Notes under the pieces: model-generated
What the model saw: only the letters and a program-made list of their open reading frames with translations
Databases searched by the model: none
Told to the model about the DNA's origin: nothing
Made by a program: the position numbers and the translations under genes
Assembly: GCA_039030175.1 (NCBI GenBank)
Contig: JBCCER010000225.1
Location: 1-6,615 of the forward strand
Source: JANQGH01 sp039030175
GTDB lineage: Bacteria > Pseudomonadota > Alphaproteobacteria > DSM-16000 > Inquilinaceae
Length of the DNA: 6,615 nucleotides
Direction: 5' to 3'
Shown: piece after piece, positions 1 through 6,188 of the stretch
How the letters are laid out: every line of letters begins with the position of its first letter
Numbering within the stretch: the first letter of the stretch is position 1

Positions 1-2097
1 ATCCAGGGCTACATCATTCCTAGGCTGCAAAAGCGCGTCAACGCGCTGGCCAAGCGTCGTGTGCGCAATATCCGACAGTTATCGGATCGAATCGGCGAGA
101 CGGTCGGCGGCATACCGGAGATCCACGCGCACGATACGGCGCAATATCACCTTGCGGACATTTCAGAGCGCCTGGCGGTCAACTACGACATTCGGTACGA
201 GATCTACCGAAGAAAATTCTTCATCAAGTTTCTCAATAACTTTCTGAATCAGCTAACGCCATTCTTTTTCTACTCGATCGGCGGTTACTTGGTGATCGAG
301 GGCGACCTTACCTTTGGTGCGCTGGTCGCGGTTTTGGCTGCCTACAAAGACTTGGCCTCGCCTTGGAAGGAGTTGCTGACCTACTACCAGATGCAGGCGG
401 ACGTACGTATCAAATACGACCAGGTCGTCGAGCAGTTCCAGCCGGCCGAGATCCAGCCGACCGAGCAGCTTTCGGACGAACCGACCTTGCAGGGCGATCT
501 ACCGCATGAGTTGAGGCTTAGCAACGTCGCCTATGCAGAGGAAGACAGCCCGCCCGACATTCATACCCTGAGCATCGCTGTGCCCACCAAGGGCAAGGTA
601 GCCATTCTGGGAGACGGATCGAGCGGTCGGGAGGTTTTTGTCCAGCTGCTCGGCCGCATTCTGGTTCCGACGAGCGGCAAGGTCATGCTCGGTGAGTTCG
701 ACTACGCCGAGCTACCGGAATCGGTCACCGGCCGCCGCCTCACCTTTGTCGGCCCGCACAGCTACATCTTTACCGGCACGCTGCGCGACAATCTGTACTA
801 TGGCCTGAAGCATCGCGAGAGTGACAAGGAGATCGACCACGAACGGCGCGCGCGGGTCGCCGAAGCCAAGTTCACAGGAAACTCGGCCTTCGACATCCAT
901 GGCGACTGGATTGACTATGAAGCTGCCGGCGTTTCAAGCGCCGATGAGTTGGAGCGGCGGGCGCTGGATGTTCTCGAAGATGTCAGCCTCGCGGCGGACG
1001 TCTATAGGTTTGGCCTCAGCGGCAACTTGAATACCGAGCACGAGCCGGAAACCGCGAAGCGCTTCCTGGAGGCGCGCAAGCAAGTCGGCGAACGGCTGGC
1101 CGACCCGGCAATGGAAGGGCTCGTCGAGCTATGGGACGCAGACAAATACAATCTCAGTGCCACGTTGGCGGAAAACCTACTCTTCGGTACCCCGGTCGAC
1201 GACACCTTCCAATTGGATACCATTGCCGAAAACGACTACGTGCTATCGATCCTCGACCGGGTGGGGTTGACCCAAACCTTCCTAGATACCGGCCGCAGAG
1301 TGGCGTCGACGATGTTGGAACTGTTCGCTGACTTGCCGCCCGGCCACGAGTTCTTCGACCAGTTCAGCTTCATCAGCCACGACGAATTGCCGGAATTCCA
1401 ATCGCTTGTCACGCGGGTCGAAAAGCAGGGCTTTGACGCGTTAAAGCCAGAGGACCGCACCAGGTTGCTGACGCTGCCATTCAAACTGATCCCCAGCCGC
1501 CACCGCTTGGGCGTCATCGATGACGAGATGCAGCAAAAGCTGATGGAGGCACGCCGGCTGTTTGCCGCCGAACTGCCCGAGTCGCTAAGCAAGTCGGTCG
1601 CCTTCTTCGATGCCGAGGAGTACAATGAGGCGGCGAGCCTGCAGGACAATATCTTGTTCGGCAAGATCCGCTACGGCCAGTCCGGCGCGCAGGCCAAGGT
1701 TCAAGGCTTGCTGTCGGAGATCATCGGCGGGCTGGATTTGCGTCGAACGGTCGTCGGTGTCGGTCTCGATCGTTCGGTCGGGGTTGCCGGCGGTCGCCTG
1801 TCTTTGGTCCAGCGCCAGAAGCTGGCCTTGGCTCGGGCCTTGTTGAAGCGGCCCGACATTTTGATCTTGCTGGATGCCACGACCGCATTCGATGGCGGAA
1901 CGATTCAACATGTTCATGATGCGGTCATCAAAGCATGCGAAGGACGGGGCCTCATCTGGGCGCCGCATCGGCCGAGCATGGCGGAATCGTTCGACGAAGT
2001 GATTGTGCTGAAGGAAGGGCGTTTGGCTGAACGCGGCAGTTATGCCGAGCTGGCCGAAAAGGACGGCGAAATGCGCCGGCTGTTGGAAAATGAATAA
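1..2097 (+). CDS. ABC exporter-like protein with degenerate, expanded ATP-binding cassette (5' partial)
   Basis: The frame is open from base 1 through the TAA at 2095-2097, so the true start and the first membrane helices lie upstream; the GTG at 61 is just an internal codon. Two hydrophobic segments (about 241-297 and 307-357) match the last two helices of a type I ABC exporter. A cassette-like domain follows, in the usual order: Walker A position (610-633, GDGSSGRE), Q-loop strand (745-760), signature (1798-1812, LSLVQ, then RQKLALARALL), Walker B (1858-1875, ILILLD), D-loop-like TTAFD and an H-loop His (1966-1968). Key residues are lost: Walker A Lys-Ser/Thr is Arg-Glu, the Q-loop Gln is absent (VGPH), signature GG is LV, and the Glu after Walker B Asp is Ala (1876-1878). 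About 350 residues separate Q-loop and signature instead of several tens, and hold repeats of the post-Q-loop segment. The frame is intact and the C-terminus ends normally, so it is not obviously a pseudogene. It probably sits in the inner membrane and may be non-hydrolytic; the substrate is unknown. It lies 45 bases upstream of a cNMP-binding gene. Confidence 0.88.
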   Translation: MQGYIIPRLQKRVNALAKRRVRNIRQLSDRIGETVGGIPEIHAHDTAQYHLADISERLAVNYDIRYEIYRRKFFIKFLNNFLNQLTPFFFYSIGGYLVIEGDLTFGALVAVLAAYKDLASPWKELLTYYQMQADVRIKYDQVVEQFQPAEIQPTEQLSDEPTLQGDLPHELRLSNVAYAEEDSPPDIHTLSIAVPTKGKVAILGDGSSGREVFVQLLGRILVPTSGKVMLGEFDYAELPESVTGRRLTFVGPHSYIFTGTLRDNLYYGLKHRESDKEIDHERRARVAEAKFTGNSAFDIHGDWIDYEAAGVSSADELERRALDVLEDVSLAADVYRFGLSGNLNTEHEPETAKRFLEARKQVGERLADPAMEGLVELWDADKYNLSATLAENLLFGTPVDDTFQLDTIAENDYVLSILDRVGLTQTFLDTGRRVASTMLELFADLPPGHEFFDQFSFISHDELPEFQSLVTRVEKQGFDALKPEDRTRLLTLPFKLIPSRHRLGVIDDEMQQKLMEARRLFAAELPESLSKSVAFFDAEEYNEAASLQDNILFGKIRYGQSGAQAKVQGLLSEIIGGLDLRRTVVGVGLDRSVGVAGGRLSLVQRQKLALARALLKRPDILILLDATTAFDGGTIQHVHDAVIKACEGRGLIWAPHRPSMAESFDEVIVLKEGRLAERGSYAELAEKDGEMRRLLENE
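745..1662 (+). repeat. Three diverged protein-level repeats of the post-Q-loop segment inside the ABC gene
   Basis: Copies lie at 745-804 (ends TLRDNLYYG), 1129-1188 (ends TLAENLLFG) and 1603-1662 (ends SLQDNILFG). Aligned over 20 residues they share Tyr, Thr/Ser-Leu, Asp/Glu-Asn, Leu/Ile, an aromatic and a final Gly at fixed positions. This corresponds to the 'F-sGTi-eNI-yG' segment that occurs once in ordinary exporter cassettes. Copies two and three are more alike: both have EAR about 24 residues earlier and then a (W/F)DA(D/E)(K/E)YN element. Each copy is followed within roughly 20-60 residues by an amphipathic stretch ending in a Leu-rich turn (EDVSLAADV, LDRVGLTQTF, IGGLDLRRTV). DNA identity between the copies is low, so the duplication is old or the resemblance is only structural. 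Alignment was by eye. Confidence 0.62.
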
Positions 2098-2146
2098 TGT
2101 CGGTGCGATGACCGTACCGATGGGGGAGGAGACCTCACAACTATGA
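2097..2146 (+). promoter_or_regulatory. ABC/cNMP gene junction: chained start-stop overlaps and ribosome binding site
   Basis: The last base of the ABC stop codon is the first base of an ATG (2097-2099) that opens a four-codon frame ending at TGA 2109-2111. That TGA overlaps an ATG at 2108-2110, which opens a twelve-codon frame ending at TGA 2144-2146. This in turn overlaps the ATG (2143-2145) of the cNMP-binding gene. A purine-rich Shine-Dalgarno-like GGAGGAG lies at 2125-2131, 11 bases before the 2143 ATG, which supports that start. The overlaps are read directly from the sequence; that ribosomes actually pass along them is inference. No terminator or promoter is apparent here, consistent with co-transcription. 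Confidence 0.45.
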
Positions 2147-2589
2147 GCCTGATCGAAGAAGTCGATCTACTGAAGAAGATTCCGCTGTTCGCCAATATCG
2201 AGGTGTCAAAGCTGAAGCTGCTCGCTTTCACCAGCGAACGCGTCAAGTTTGGGGCTGGCGAGACGCTTTTCAGACAGGACGATATGGGCGATGCCGCCTA
2301 CATCATCATGGAGGGCGAAGCCGACGTCGTGATCAACACCGACAAGGGCCCTTTCACGGTCGCGACATTGCATAAGAACGATTTCGTCGGCGAGATCGCG
2401 ATCCTGTGCGACGTGCCGCGCACGGCCTCGGTCCAAGCCAAAACCGACCTGACGACCTTGATGATTACCAAGGATCTGTTCTTCCGCCTGATCACCGAGT
2501 TCCCGCAAATGGCCGTGGAGATCATGCGCGAGCTCGCCCTGCGACTTGAGAAAACCAACAAGGCGGTGGTTTCCCGGCGCGACGACTGA
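2143..2589 (+). CDS. Stand-alone cyclic-nucleotide-binding domain protein
   Basis: A 148-residue protein made almost entirely of one CRP/PKA-type cyclic-nucleotide-binding fold. The N-terminal helix carries the family-typical 'L-KIPLF' start (residues 9-16). Beta strands follow, with a GETLFRQDD-MGDAAYIIMEGE stretch (about 39-59), then the phosphate-binding cassette at 81-97. That cassette keeps Gly83-Glu84 for the ribose and Arg93 for the cyclic phosphate within PRTAS, so nucleotide binding looks intact; cAMP versus cGMP cannot be decided. The C-terminal helix (about 113-140) ends the protein, and there is no helix-turn-helix, kinase or channel domain. It is therefore a receptor module without its own output, not a transcription factor of the Crp/Fnr type. 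It follows the degenerate ABC gene by 45 bases on the same strand, which suggests it regulates or binds that protein. ATG 2143 was chosen because of GGAGGAG upstream and the complete N-terminal helix. Confidence 0.9.
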   Translation: MSLIEEVDLLKKIPLFANIEVSKLKLLAFTSERVKFGAGETLFRQDDMGDAAYIIMEGEADVVINTDKGPFTVATLHKNDFVGEIAILCDVPRTASVQAKTDLTTLMITKDLFFRLITEFPQMAVEIMRELALRLEKTNKAVVSRRDD

Positions 2590-2629
2590 CGCCGCGACCG
2601 AAACGACACCTCGTTCGGCCTTATGTGAT

Positions 2630-3241
2630 ATGCCGCTGCGCAACCGTGTTCGGCCGGACGGCGAAATCGTCGCCGATCCCACGCGAGGCTTGTTCATGGG
2701 CAATCGCGGTCGCCTTCTTGGCAGGGCCGGCGAGATCGCGCGGCAATGGCAGGTTCGGCGATGGATTTGCTGCGTGACGTCTTTTCGCGACCGCCGCGTG
2801 CCCGTTATGTCCGAACGTCGCTATACCGCCTTGTTCTTCCTAGACGAGGCCACAGCTCTCGCGGCGGGTCACCGACCCTGCGCAGAATGCCGTTGGGGGG
2901 ATTTCAACCGGTTTATCGACGCGTGGCGAACCGCCAACGGTCCGGCGGTTGGGCGGATCTATGTCGATGCGATCGACCGGCTTCTCCATGCGCAACGCAT
3001 CGATCGCGCCCGTGGTGCACAGCCGGCGGAACTGGTGAATGGTGCCATGGTCTCGACCGGCAAGGGCGAGGCGTATCTCTATTGGTATGGACGCTTCCAC
3101 CGTTGGACGCCTCTTGGGTATGAAAACCCGGTTGATAGGCTGGCGGAAGATTGGCGGCTGTTGACGCCGCGCGCCACGCTAGCCACTTTGCGAGAAGGAT
3201 ATCGCCCTGTCATCCATCCAAGCTTGGAATCCCCCTTATGA
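2630..3241 (+). CDS. Hypothetical protein with Ada-like CxxC zinc-site motif
   Basis: A 203-residue soluble protein that I do not recognise as a named family. The N-terminus (PLRNRVRPDGEIVADPTRG, then a GNRG motif at 24-27) looks conserved in style. Residues 45-88 hold a Cys-Cys pair (47-48), then YTALFFLDEATALAAG and HRPCAEC (81-87). This resembles the Ada zinc-binding domain, where two cysteines precede 'FF-EALAAGFRPCKRC' and the four cysteines hold Zn. Here the first pair is adjacent rather than CxxxC and the spacing is longer, so zinc binding and DNA methyl sensing are only suggestions. The rest (90-203) is mixed, with a Trp/Tyr-rich stretch (YLYWYGRFHRWTP, 149-161). ATG 2630 was chosen because an upstream in-frame ATG at 2546 lies inside the cNMP gene and encodes low-quality sequence; no clear ribosome binding site is seen. 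The gene starts 40 bases after the cNMP gene and overlaps the methyltransferase by four bases. Confidence 0.75.
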   Translation: MPLRNRVRPDGEIVADPTRGLFMGNRGRLLGRAGEIARQWQVRRWICCVTSFRDRRVPVMSERRYTALFFLDEATALAAGHRPCAECRWGDFNRFIDAWRTANGPAVGRIYVDAIDRLLHAQRIDRARGAQPAELVNGAMVSTGKGEAYLYWYGRFHRWTPLGYENPVDRLAEDWRLLTPRATLATLREGYRPVIHPSLESPL

Positions 3242-3723
3242 GCCGTCTTGACAGCTTCATTCGGCGCATGAAAGCGCAGCGAACTTGTCTGAATTGGGCG
3301 GCAAGCGAGGTCGCCGACTTGCCGGGGCCCGTGTTCGAGCTTGGGCTGGGCAATGGCCGCACCTACGACCATCTGCGAGAAACATTGCCCGATCGCGACA
3401 TCTATGTGTTCGAGAAGGTCATCAAGGCCCACCCAAACTGCATCCCGCCAGACGACCGCCTGTTCCTCGGCGACGCGATCGAACTCTTGCCTGTCGCCCG
3501 CCAACGGTTGGGCGAAGGGGCCGCACTGGTTCACACCGATCTTGGCACCGGGGATGACGCCGCGAACCGCGAACTGGCCGCCCAGCTGGCCAAACCTCTA
3601 GCCAACGCGCTGCGACCGGGCGGCATCGTGCTGGCCAATATCGAGATTCCGGTTGCGGCCTGGACTCGGCAACCCGAGCCGGAAGGCGTTCAGAAAGATC
3701 GATACTTCCTTTATCGTGGCTGA
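3238..3723 (+). CDS. Small class I SAM-dependent methyltransferase
   Basis: A 161-residue Rossmann-fold methyltransferase. Motif I is VFELGLGNGR (32-41, the Gly-rich SAM loop). The acidic ribose-binding residue is Glu59 in YVFEK, followed by LFLGDA (75-80) for the adenine contact. The strand-4 motif is LVHTDLGTGD (97-106), and LRPGGIVLANIEI (125-137) is the usual post-motif turn and strand. The protein is near the minimal size for this fold, lacks an extra substrate-recognition domain, and ends soon after the last strand. It may belong to the short methyltransferase group modelled as Methyltransf_17; this is from memory. The substrate is unknown. Its ATG overlaps the TGA of the preceding gene (ATGA, 3238-3241) with no good Shine-Dalgarno, so translational coupling is likely and suggests a shared role with the Ada-like protein. 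It ends 52 bases before a convergent gene. Confidence 0.85.
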   Translation: MSRLDSFIRRMKAQRTCLNWAASEVADLPGPVFELGLGNGRTYDHLRETLPDRDIYVFEKVIKAHPNCIPPDDRLFLGDAIELLPVARQRLGEGAALVHTDLGTGDDAANRELAAQLAKPLANALRPGGIVLANIEIPVAAWTRQPEPEGVQKDRYFLYRG

Positions 3724-3775
3724 AAACCCTGAACCTGGTGTCTGCCGCCGGCAATTCCGAAATCGCTTAAGCCAC
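3724..3775. other. Intergenic gap between convergent genes
   Basis: This 52-base gap separates the stop of the methyltransferase (plus strand) from the stop of the EamA permease (minus strand). The only symmetry seen is TGCCGCCGGCA at 3743-3753, whose stem would leave a one-base loop and has no T-tract. No convincing terminator is visible for either side. Confidence 0.6.
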
Positions 3776-4720
3776 TCACAGCTTTTCGCGTTGAGAGCCC
3801 GTGGCGATCGGTGTCGGGTCGTTCGGGCGTCTGTTGCGGCCAACCACCGCCTCGCGATGGGCGATGTAGATCGTCGACCCGATGATGATCAACGCGCCCA
3901 ACCAACCCAACATATCCATCATCTCGCCAAAAAACACATAGCCGACGATTGCCACCAGCGGCAGCCGCAGATAGTCGAACGGGATGACGGCCGAGGCATC
4001 GGCCACACGCATGGCGCGGGCAAAGAACAGGTGGCCCATCGTACCGCAGCAGGCAGCAACCATCATCAGCCCGACGATTGTCCATGACGGCCAAACCCAA
4101 AAGGGCACGGCCGCGATAAACGATAGCGGGGTCAGGAAGATGGCGAGATAGGCGACGATCTCGCCAGGCGATTGGGTGCGCGACAGTACCTTGATCAATA
4201 GGGCTGAGATCGCTCCGGCCACCGCCGAGATCAGGACAAGAAGGGCCGATGGGGGGACTTCGTCCAACCCTGGTCTCAAGATCACCAAAACGCCTACAAA
4301 GCCGACGATCGTCGCGCTCCAGCGCCGGCCGCGCACAATCTCGCCCAAGAAAAGCGCAGCTCCAACCGTTGCGAAAAGGGGCGTGGTGAAACTCAGCGAG
4401 ACCGCCTCGGCCAGAGGGAGGGTGGCCAGGGCTGAAAACCAGGTCAGCATGGCAATGAGCCCGGTGATCGCGCGTATGCCATGCAGCTTCAACCGCTTTG
4501 TCGATAAGACGGCGAATCGCGACCGCATCAGCCAGGGCAACATGAACAGCAAGGCAAATCCGCTGCGAAGAAAGGCTGCCTGAAACGGATGGATGCTTTC
4601 GGTGGCTGTTCGGATCAAGCCAACCATGACCGAAAATGCGCAGGCCGCCACACACATGTAAACGGCGCCTGTGATTGGCGCCGGTAGTCTGGAGATTGCA
4701 GGCAGTGTGGCGAAGGCCAT
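3776..4720 (-). CDS. EamA/DMT-superfamily permease
   Basis: A 314-residue inner-membrane protein with about ten hydrophobic helices in two homologous halves, as in the drug/metabolite transporter family. The first half ends in the EamA hallmark FTTPLFATVGAALFLGE (111-127) followed by GRRWSATIVGFVGV. The second half has the matching DYLRLPLVAIVGYVFFGE (249-266) followed by LGALIIIGSTIYIA. The C-terminal tail (about 288-314) is polar and cytosolic-looking. Family members export or import amino acids, sugars, nucleotides or SAM; nothing here identifies the substrate. ATG 4720 was chosen because it gives a short N-terminus before helix 1; a TTG at 4745-4747 would add nine residues. Neither start has a strong Shine-Dalgarno. 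The gene lies 99 bases downstream of the MFS exporter on the same strand and could be in its operon. Confidence is high for the family and lower for the start. Confidence 0.9.
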   Translation of the reverse strand: MAFATLPAISRLPAPITGAVYMCVAACAFSVMVGLIRTATESIHPFQAAFLRSGFALLFMLPWLMRSRFAVLSTKRLKLHGIRAITGLIAMLTWFSALATLPLAEAVSLSFTTPLFATVGAALFLGEIVRGRRWSATIVGFVGVLVILRPGLDEVPPSALLVLISAVAGAISALLIKVLSRTQSPGEIVAYLAIFLTPLSFIAAVPFWVWPSWTIVGLMMVAACCGTMGHLFFARAMRVADASAVIPFDYLRLPLVAIVGYVFFGEMMDMLGWLGALIIIGSTIYIAHREAVVGRNRRPNDPTPIATGSQREKL

Positions 4721-4819
4721 CGTTTGGAGATGTTGTTGAGGCAGCAATCTAGAGCAGCCTTTGTCGCTATAGAATCACCGTCTTGCCATGGCAGCCCTGC
4801 ACGACTGTCTTCAGCTTCG
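4721..4819. other. Short intergenic region between the MFS and EamA genes
   Basis: This stretch of about 100 bases lies between two minus-strand genes. It holds a perfect 10-base palindrome, TGCCATGGCA, at 4784-4793. There is no T-tract after it on the minus strand, so it is not a recognisable intrinsic terminator. No clear -35/-10 pair is visible. It may simply be an operon spacer. Confidence 0.45.
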
Positions 4820-6049
4820 CTAACTCGCTAGTTGACTGCGTGCGTGAGGCTTGACGATGGCGAAAAAGACCGTCGTAGCGGAAATCGTCACTAGGACGGT
4901 CACCAGGGCCATCGACATGCCGGTGCCGTCGGCGAACTCGCTGACCGCGATACCGGCCACCGCCGCGATGATCATCTGGCAAAAGCCGACCAGGGCGGCC
5001 GCGCGGCCGGCCATTGTCGGGAACGGCCCGATCGATCCGGCAAAGGCGTTCGACAAGGTCAGTCCGGCACCGACCATGAAGAGGAAGAAGCTGCAAACAA
5101 TTCCGGCGACGAATTCAGGACTTGTCAGTGGAATCAGGTTCGCACGGGCAGCCAAGACACAGGCCAGCATTACCAGCCCACCGGCGCTGGCTGTCACCGT
5201 ACCGCGCGCAACCATGCCTTCGATGCCGATCCGGGTAGAGATGCGCCCGGCGATAAACGCGCCAAGGATGTAACCCAAAACACCGCCGCCAAAGCTGAAG
5301 CCATAACTTACCGGCGATTGCCCAACGGAACCGACCAGCAGAAAGGACGACCCCGAAATGAAAGCGAAGATCCCGCTATAGGTCAGGCCGACGATAAGCA
5401 AATAGCCGACATAATCGCGATGGCCGAGCAGCGAGCGATAGCCGCCGATCAGCATTGACGGCTTTAAGGCGGACGGATCGCGCCACTGGTTGGTTTCCCT
5501 CAGCAAAGCAGTCACCAATAGGGCCATGGCCGTGCTGAAGATGGCGATCACCCAGAAATTGGACCGCCAGCCGAAATACTCAGTCAGGTATCCGCCCAGA
5601 ACCGGCCCGCTCGCCGGCGCCAGCGCCATGGCCATGGCCATGTATGACAGCACGCTGGCGGCACGTTCTTTGCCATAGACATCGCGAACGACCGCGCGGC
5701 CAAGGACTGTGCCGCAGCACGCGCCGACGGCCTGAAAAAAGCGGGCGATGATCAAAGTTTCGATTGTTGGCGCCATCGCGCAGGCAACACTCGACACCGC
5801 AAACAGCGAACTGCCGAAAATGATGATCGGCCGACGTCCAAACTTATCCGACAACGGCCCGTAGATCAGTTGGCTGACGGCAAATCCGATCATGAAGACG
5901 GACAGGGTCAGCTGAACCTGGTTCTCCGTTGCCGCCAGACGCTCTGCAAGCAATGGCAGCGAGGGAAGGTACAAATCCGTCGACAGAGGTCCGAACGATA
6001 CCAGCCCGGTCAGCAGCACGATGATGATCAAGGTGTCGGGTTTGGGCAT
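4820..6049 (-). CDS. Bcr/CflA-type MFS drug efflux transporter
   Basis: A 409-residue twelve-helix major facilitator of the DHA1 Bcr/CflA group, which exports drugs or small metabolites by proton antiport across the inner membrane. Helix 1 carries the group's STDLYLPSLP signature (23-32), with Asp25 as the conserved acidic residue. The loop between helices 2 and 3 holds motif A as GPLSDKFGRRP (64-74). Helix 4 has ARFFQAVGACCG (102-113) followed by RAVVRDVYG. Helix 5 has the antiporter motif C-like APASGPVLGGYL (144-155). Helix 7 has FISGSSFLL (230-238), typical of the family. Length and helix number match full-length members, with no disruption. ATG 6049 was chosen because it places helix 1 right after a short polar start; a TTG at 6098-6100 would add 17 residues that look non-family. 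The substrate is not predictable. The upstream region 6050-6188 contains repeats that may be regulatory. Confidence 0.94.
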   Translation of the reverse strand: MPKPDTLIIIVLLTGLVSFGPLSTDLYLPSLPLLAERLAATENQVQLTLSVFMIGFAVSQLIYGPLSDKFGRRPIIIFGSSLFAVSSVACAMAPTIETLIIARFFQAVGACCGTVLGRAVVRDVYGKERAASVLSYMAMAMALAPASGPVLGGYLTEYFGWRSNFWVIAIFSTAMALLVTALLRETNQWRDPSALKPSMLIGGYRSLLGHRDYVGYLLIVGLTYSGIFAFISGSSFLLVGSVGQSPVSYGFSFGGGVLGYILGAFIAGRISTRIGIEGMVARGTVTASAGGLVMLACVLAARANLIPLTSPEFVAGIVCSFFLFMVGAGLTLSNAFAGSIGPFPTMAGRAAALVGFCQMIIAAVAGIAVSEFADGTGMSMALVTVLVTISATTVFFAIVKPHARSQLAS

Positions 6050-6188
6050 GAAGCGCGTCAATACACAATCTTTTGCGAGGTGAACAGAACAAACATTCAA
6101 CCAAACCTAGTTGGGCCAAACCTGGTTCGAGCGTCCTCGTTCCACCGGCAAGAAGGGTGACCCGAAGGATTGTATTGAAGCCACCGCC
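6050..6188 (-). promoter_or_regulatory. Likely promoter/control region of the MFS exporter
   Basis: This 139-base gap lies between the metallopeptidase stop and the MFS start on the minus strand and is the longest non-coding stretch in the window. It contains CCAAACCT direct repeats (6101-6108 and 6116-6123), the partial palindromes CCAA-N6-TTGG (6101-6114) and AACCTGGTT (6119-6127), and the symmetric GGGTGACCC (6155-6163). It also holds an imperfect inverted pair, CAATACACAATC (6059-6070) and GATTGTATTG (6168-6177). No sigma-70 -35/-10 pair is convincing, and no Rho-independent terminator for the metallopeptidase is seen. Regulatory function is inferred from position and repeats only. Confidence 0.4.
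6101..6123. repeat. CCAAACCT direct repeat pair, 15-base period
   Basis: Two exact 8-base copies start 15 bases apart, 53-75 bases upstream of the MFS start codon. Each has partial dyad symmetry around it. Placement fits an operator for a local regulator, but no regulator gene is present in the window. Confidence 0.4.

Noticed and set aside
600..1970. Two or three complete ATP-binding cassettes fused in tandem
   Set aside because: Only one Walker A position, one signature and one Walker B are visible; only the post-Q-loop segment is repeated.
1..2097. ABC gene as a decaying pseudogene
   Set aside because: It has no stop codon or frameshift over more than 2 kb, a normal C-terminus, and retained ARALL, Walker B Asp and H-loop His. 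Relaxed selection cannot be fully excluded without homologues.
2206..2703. Minus-strand open frame opposite the cNMP gene
   Set aside because: It is a shadow of a clearly conserved cNMP-binding domain on the plus strand, with no recognisable domain of its own.
3743..3753. TGCCGCCGGCA as a bidirectional terminator
   Set aside because: The stem is five bases with a one-base loop and is followed by no T-tract on either strand.
4176..4583. Plus-strand open frame inside the EamA gene
   Set aside because: It is antisense to a well-supported permease, has low-complexity Ala/Arg/Thr composition, and shows no motif.
3711..4655. Long minus-strand open frame of about 314 codons
   Set aside because: It overlaps the EamA gene in another frame and encodes Arg/Pro/His-rich sequence without family motifs. 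The EamA frame has full membrane helices and hallmarks.
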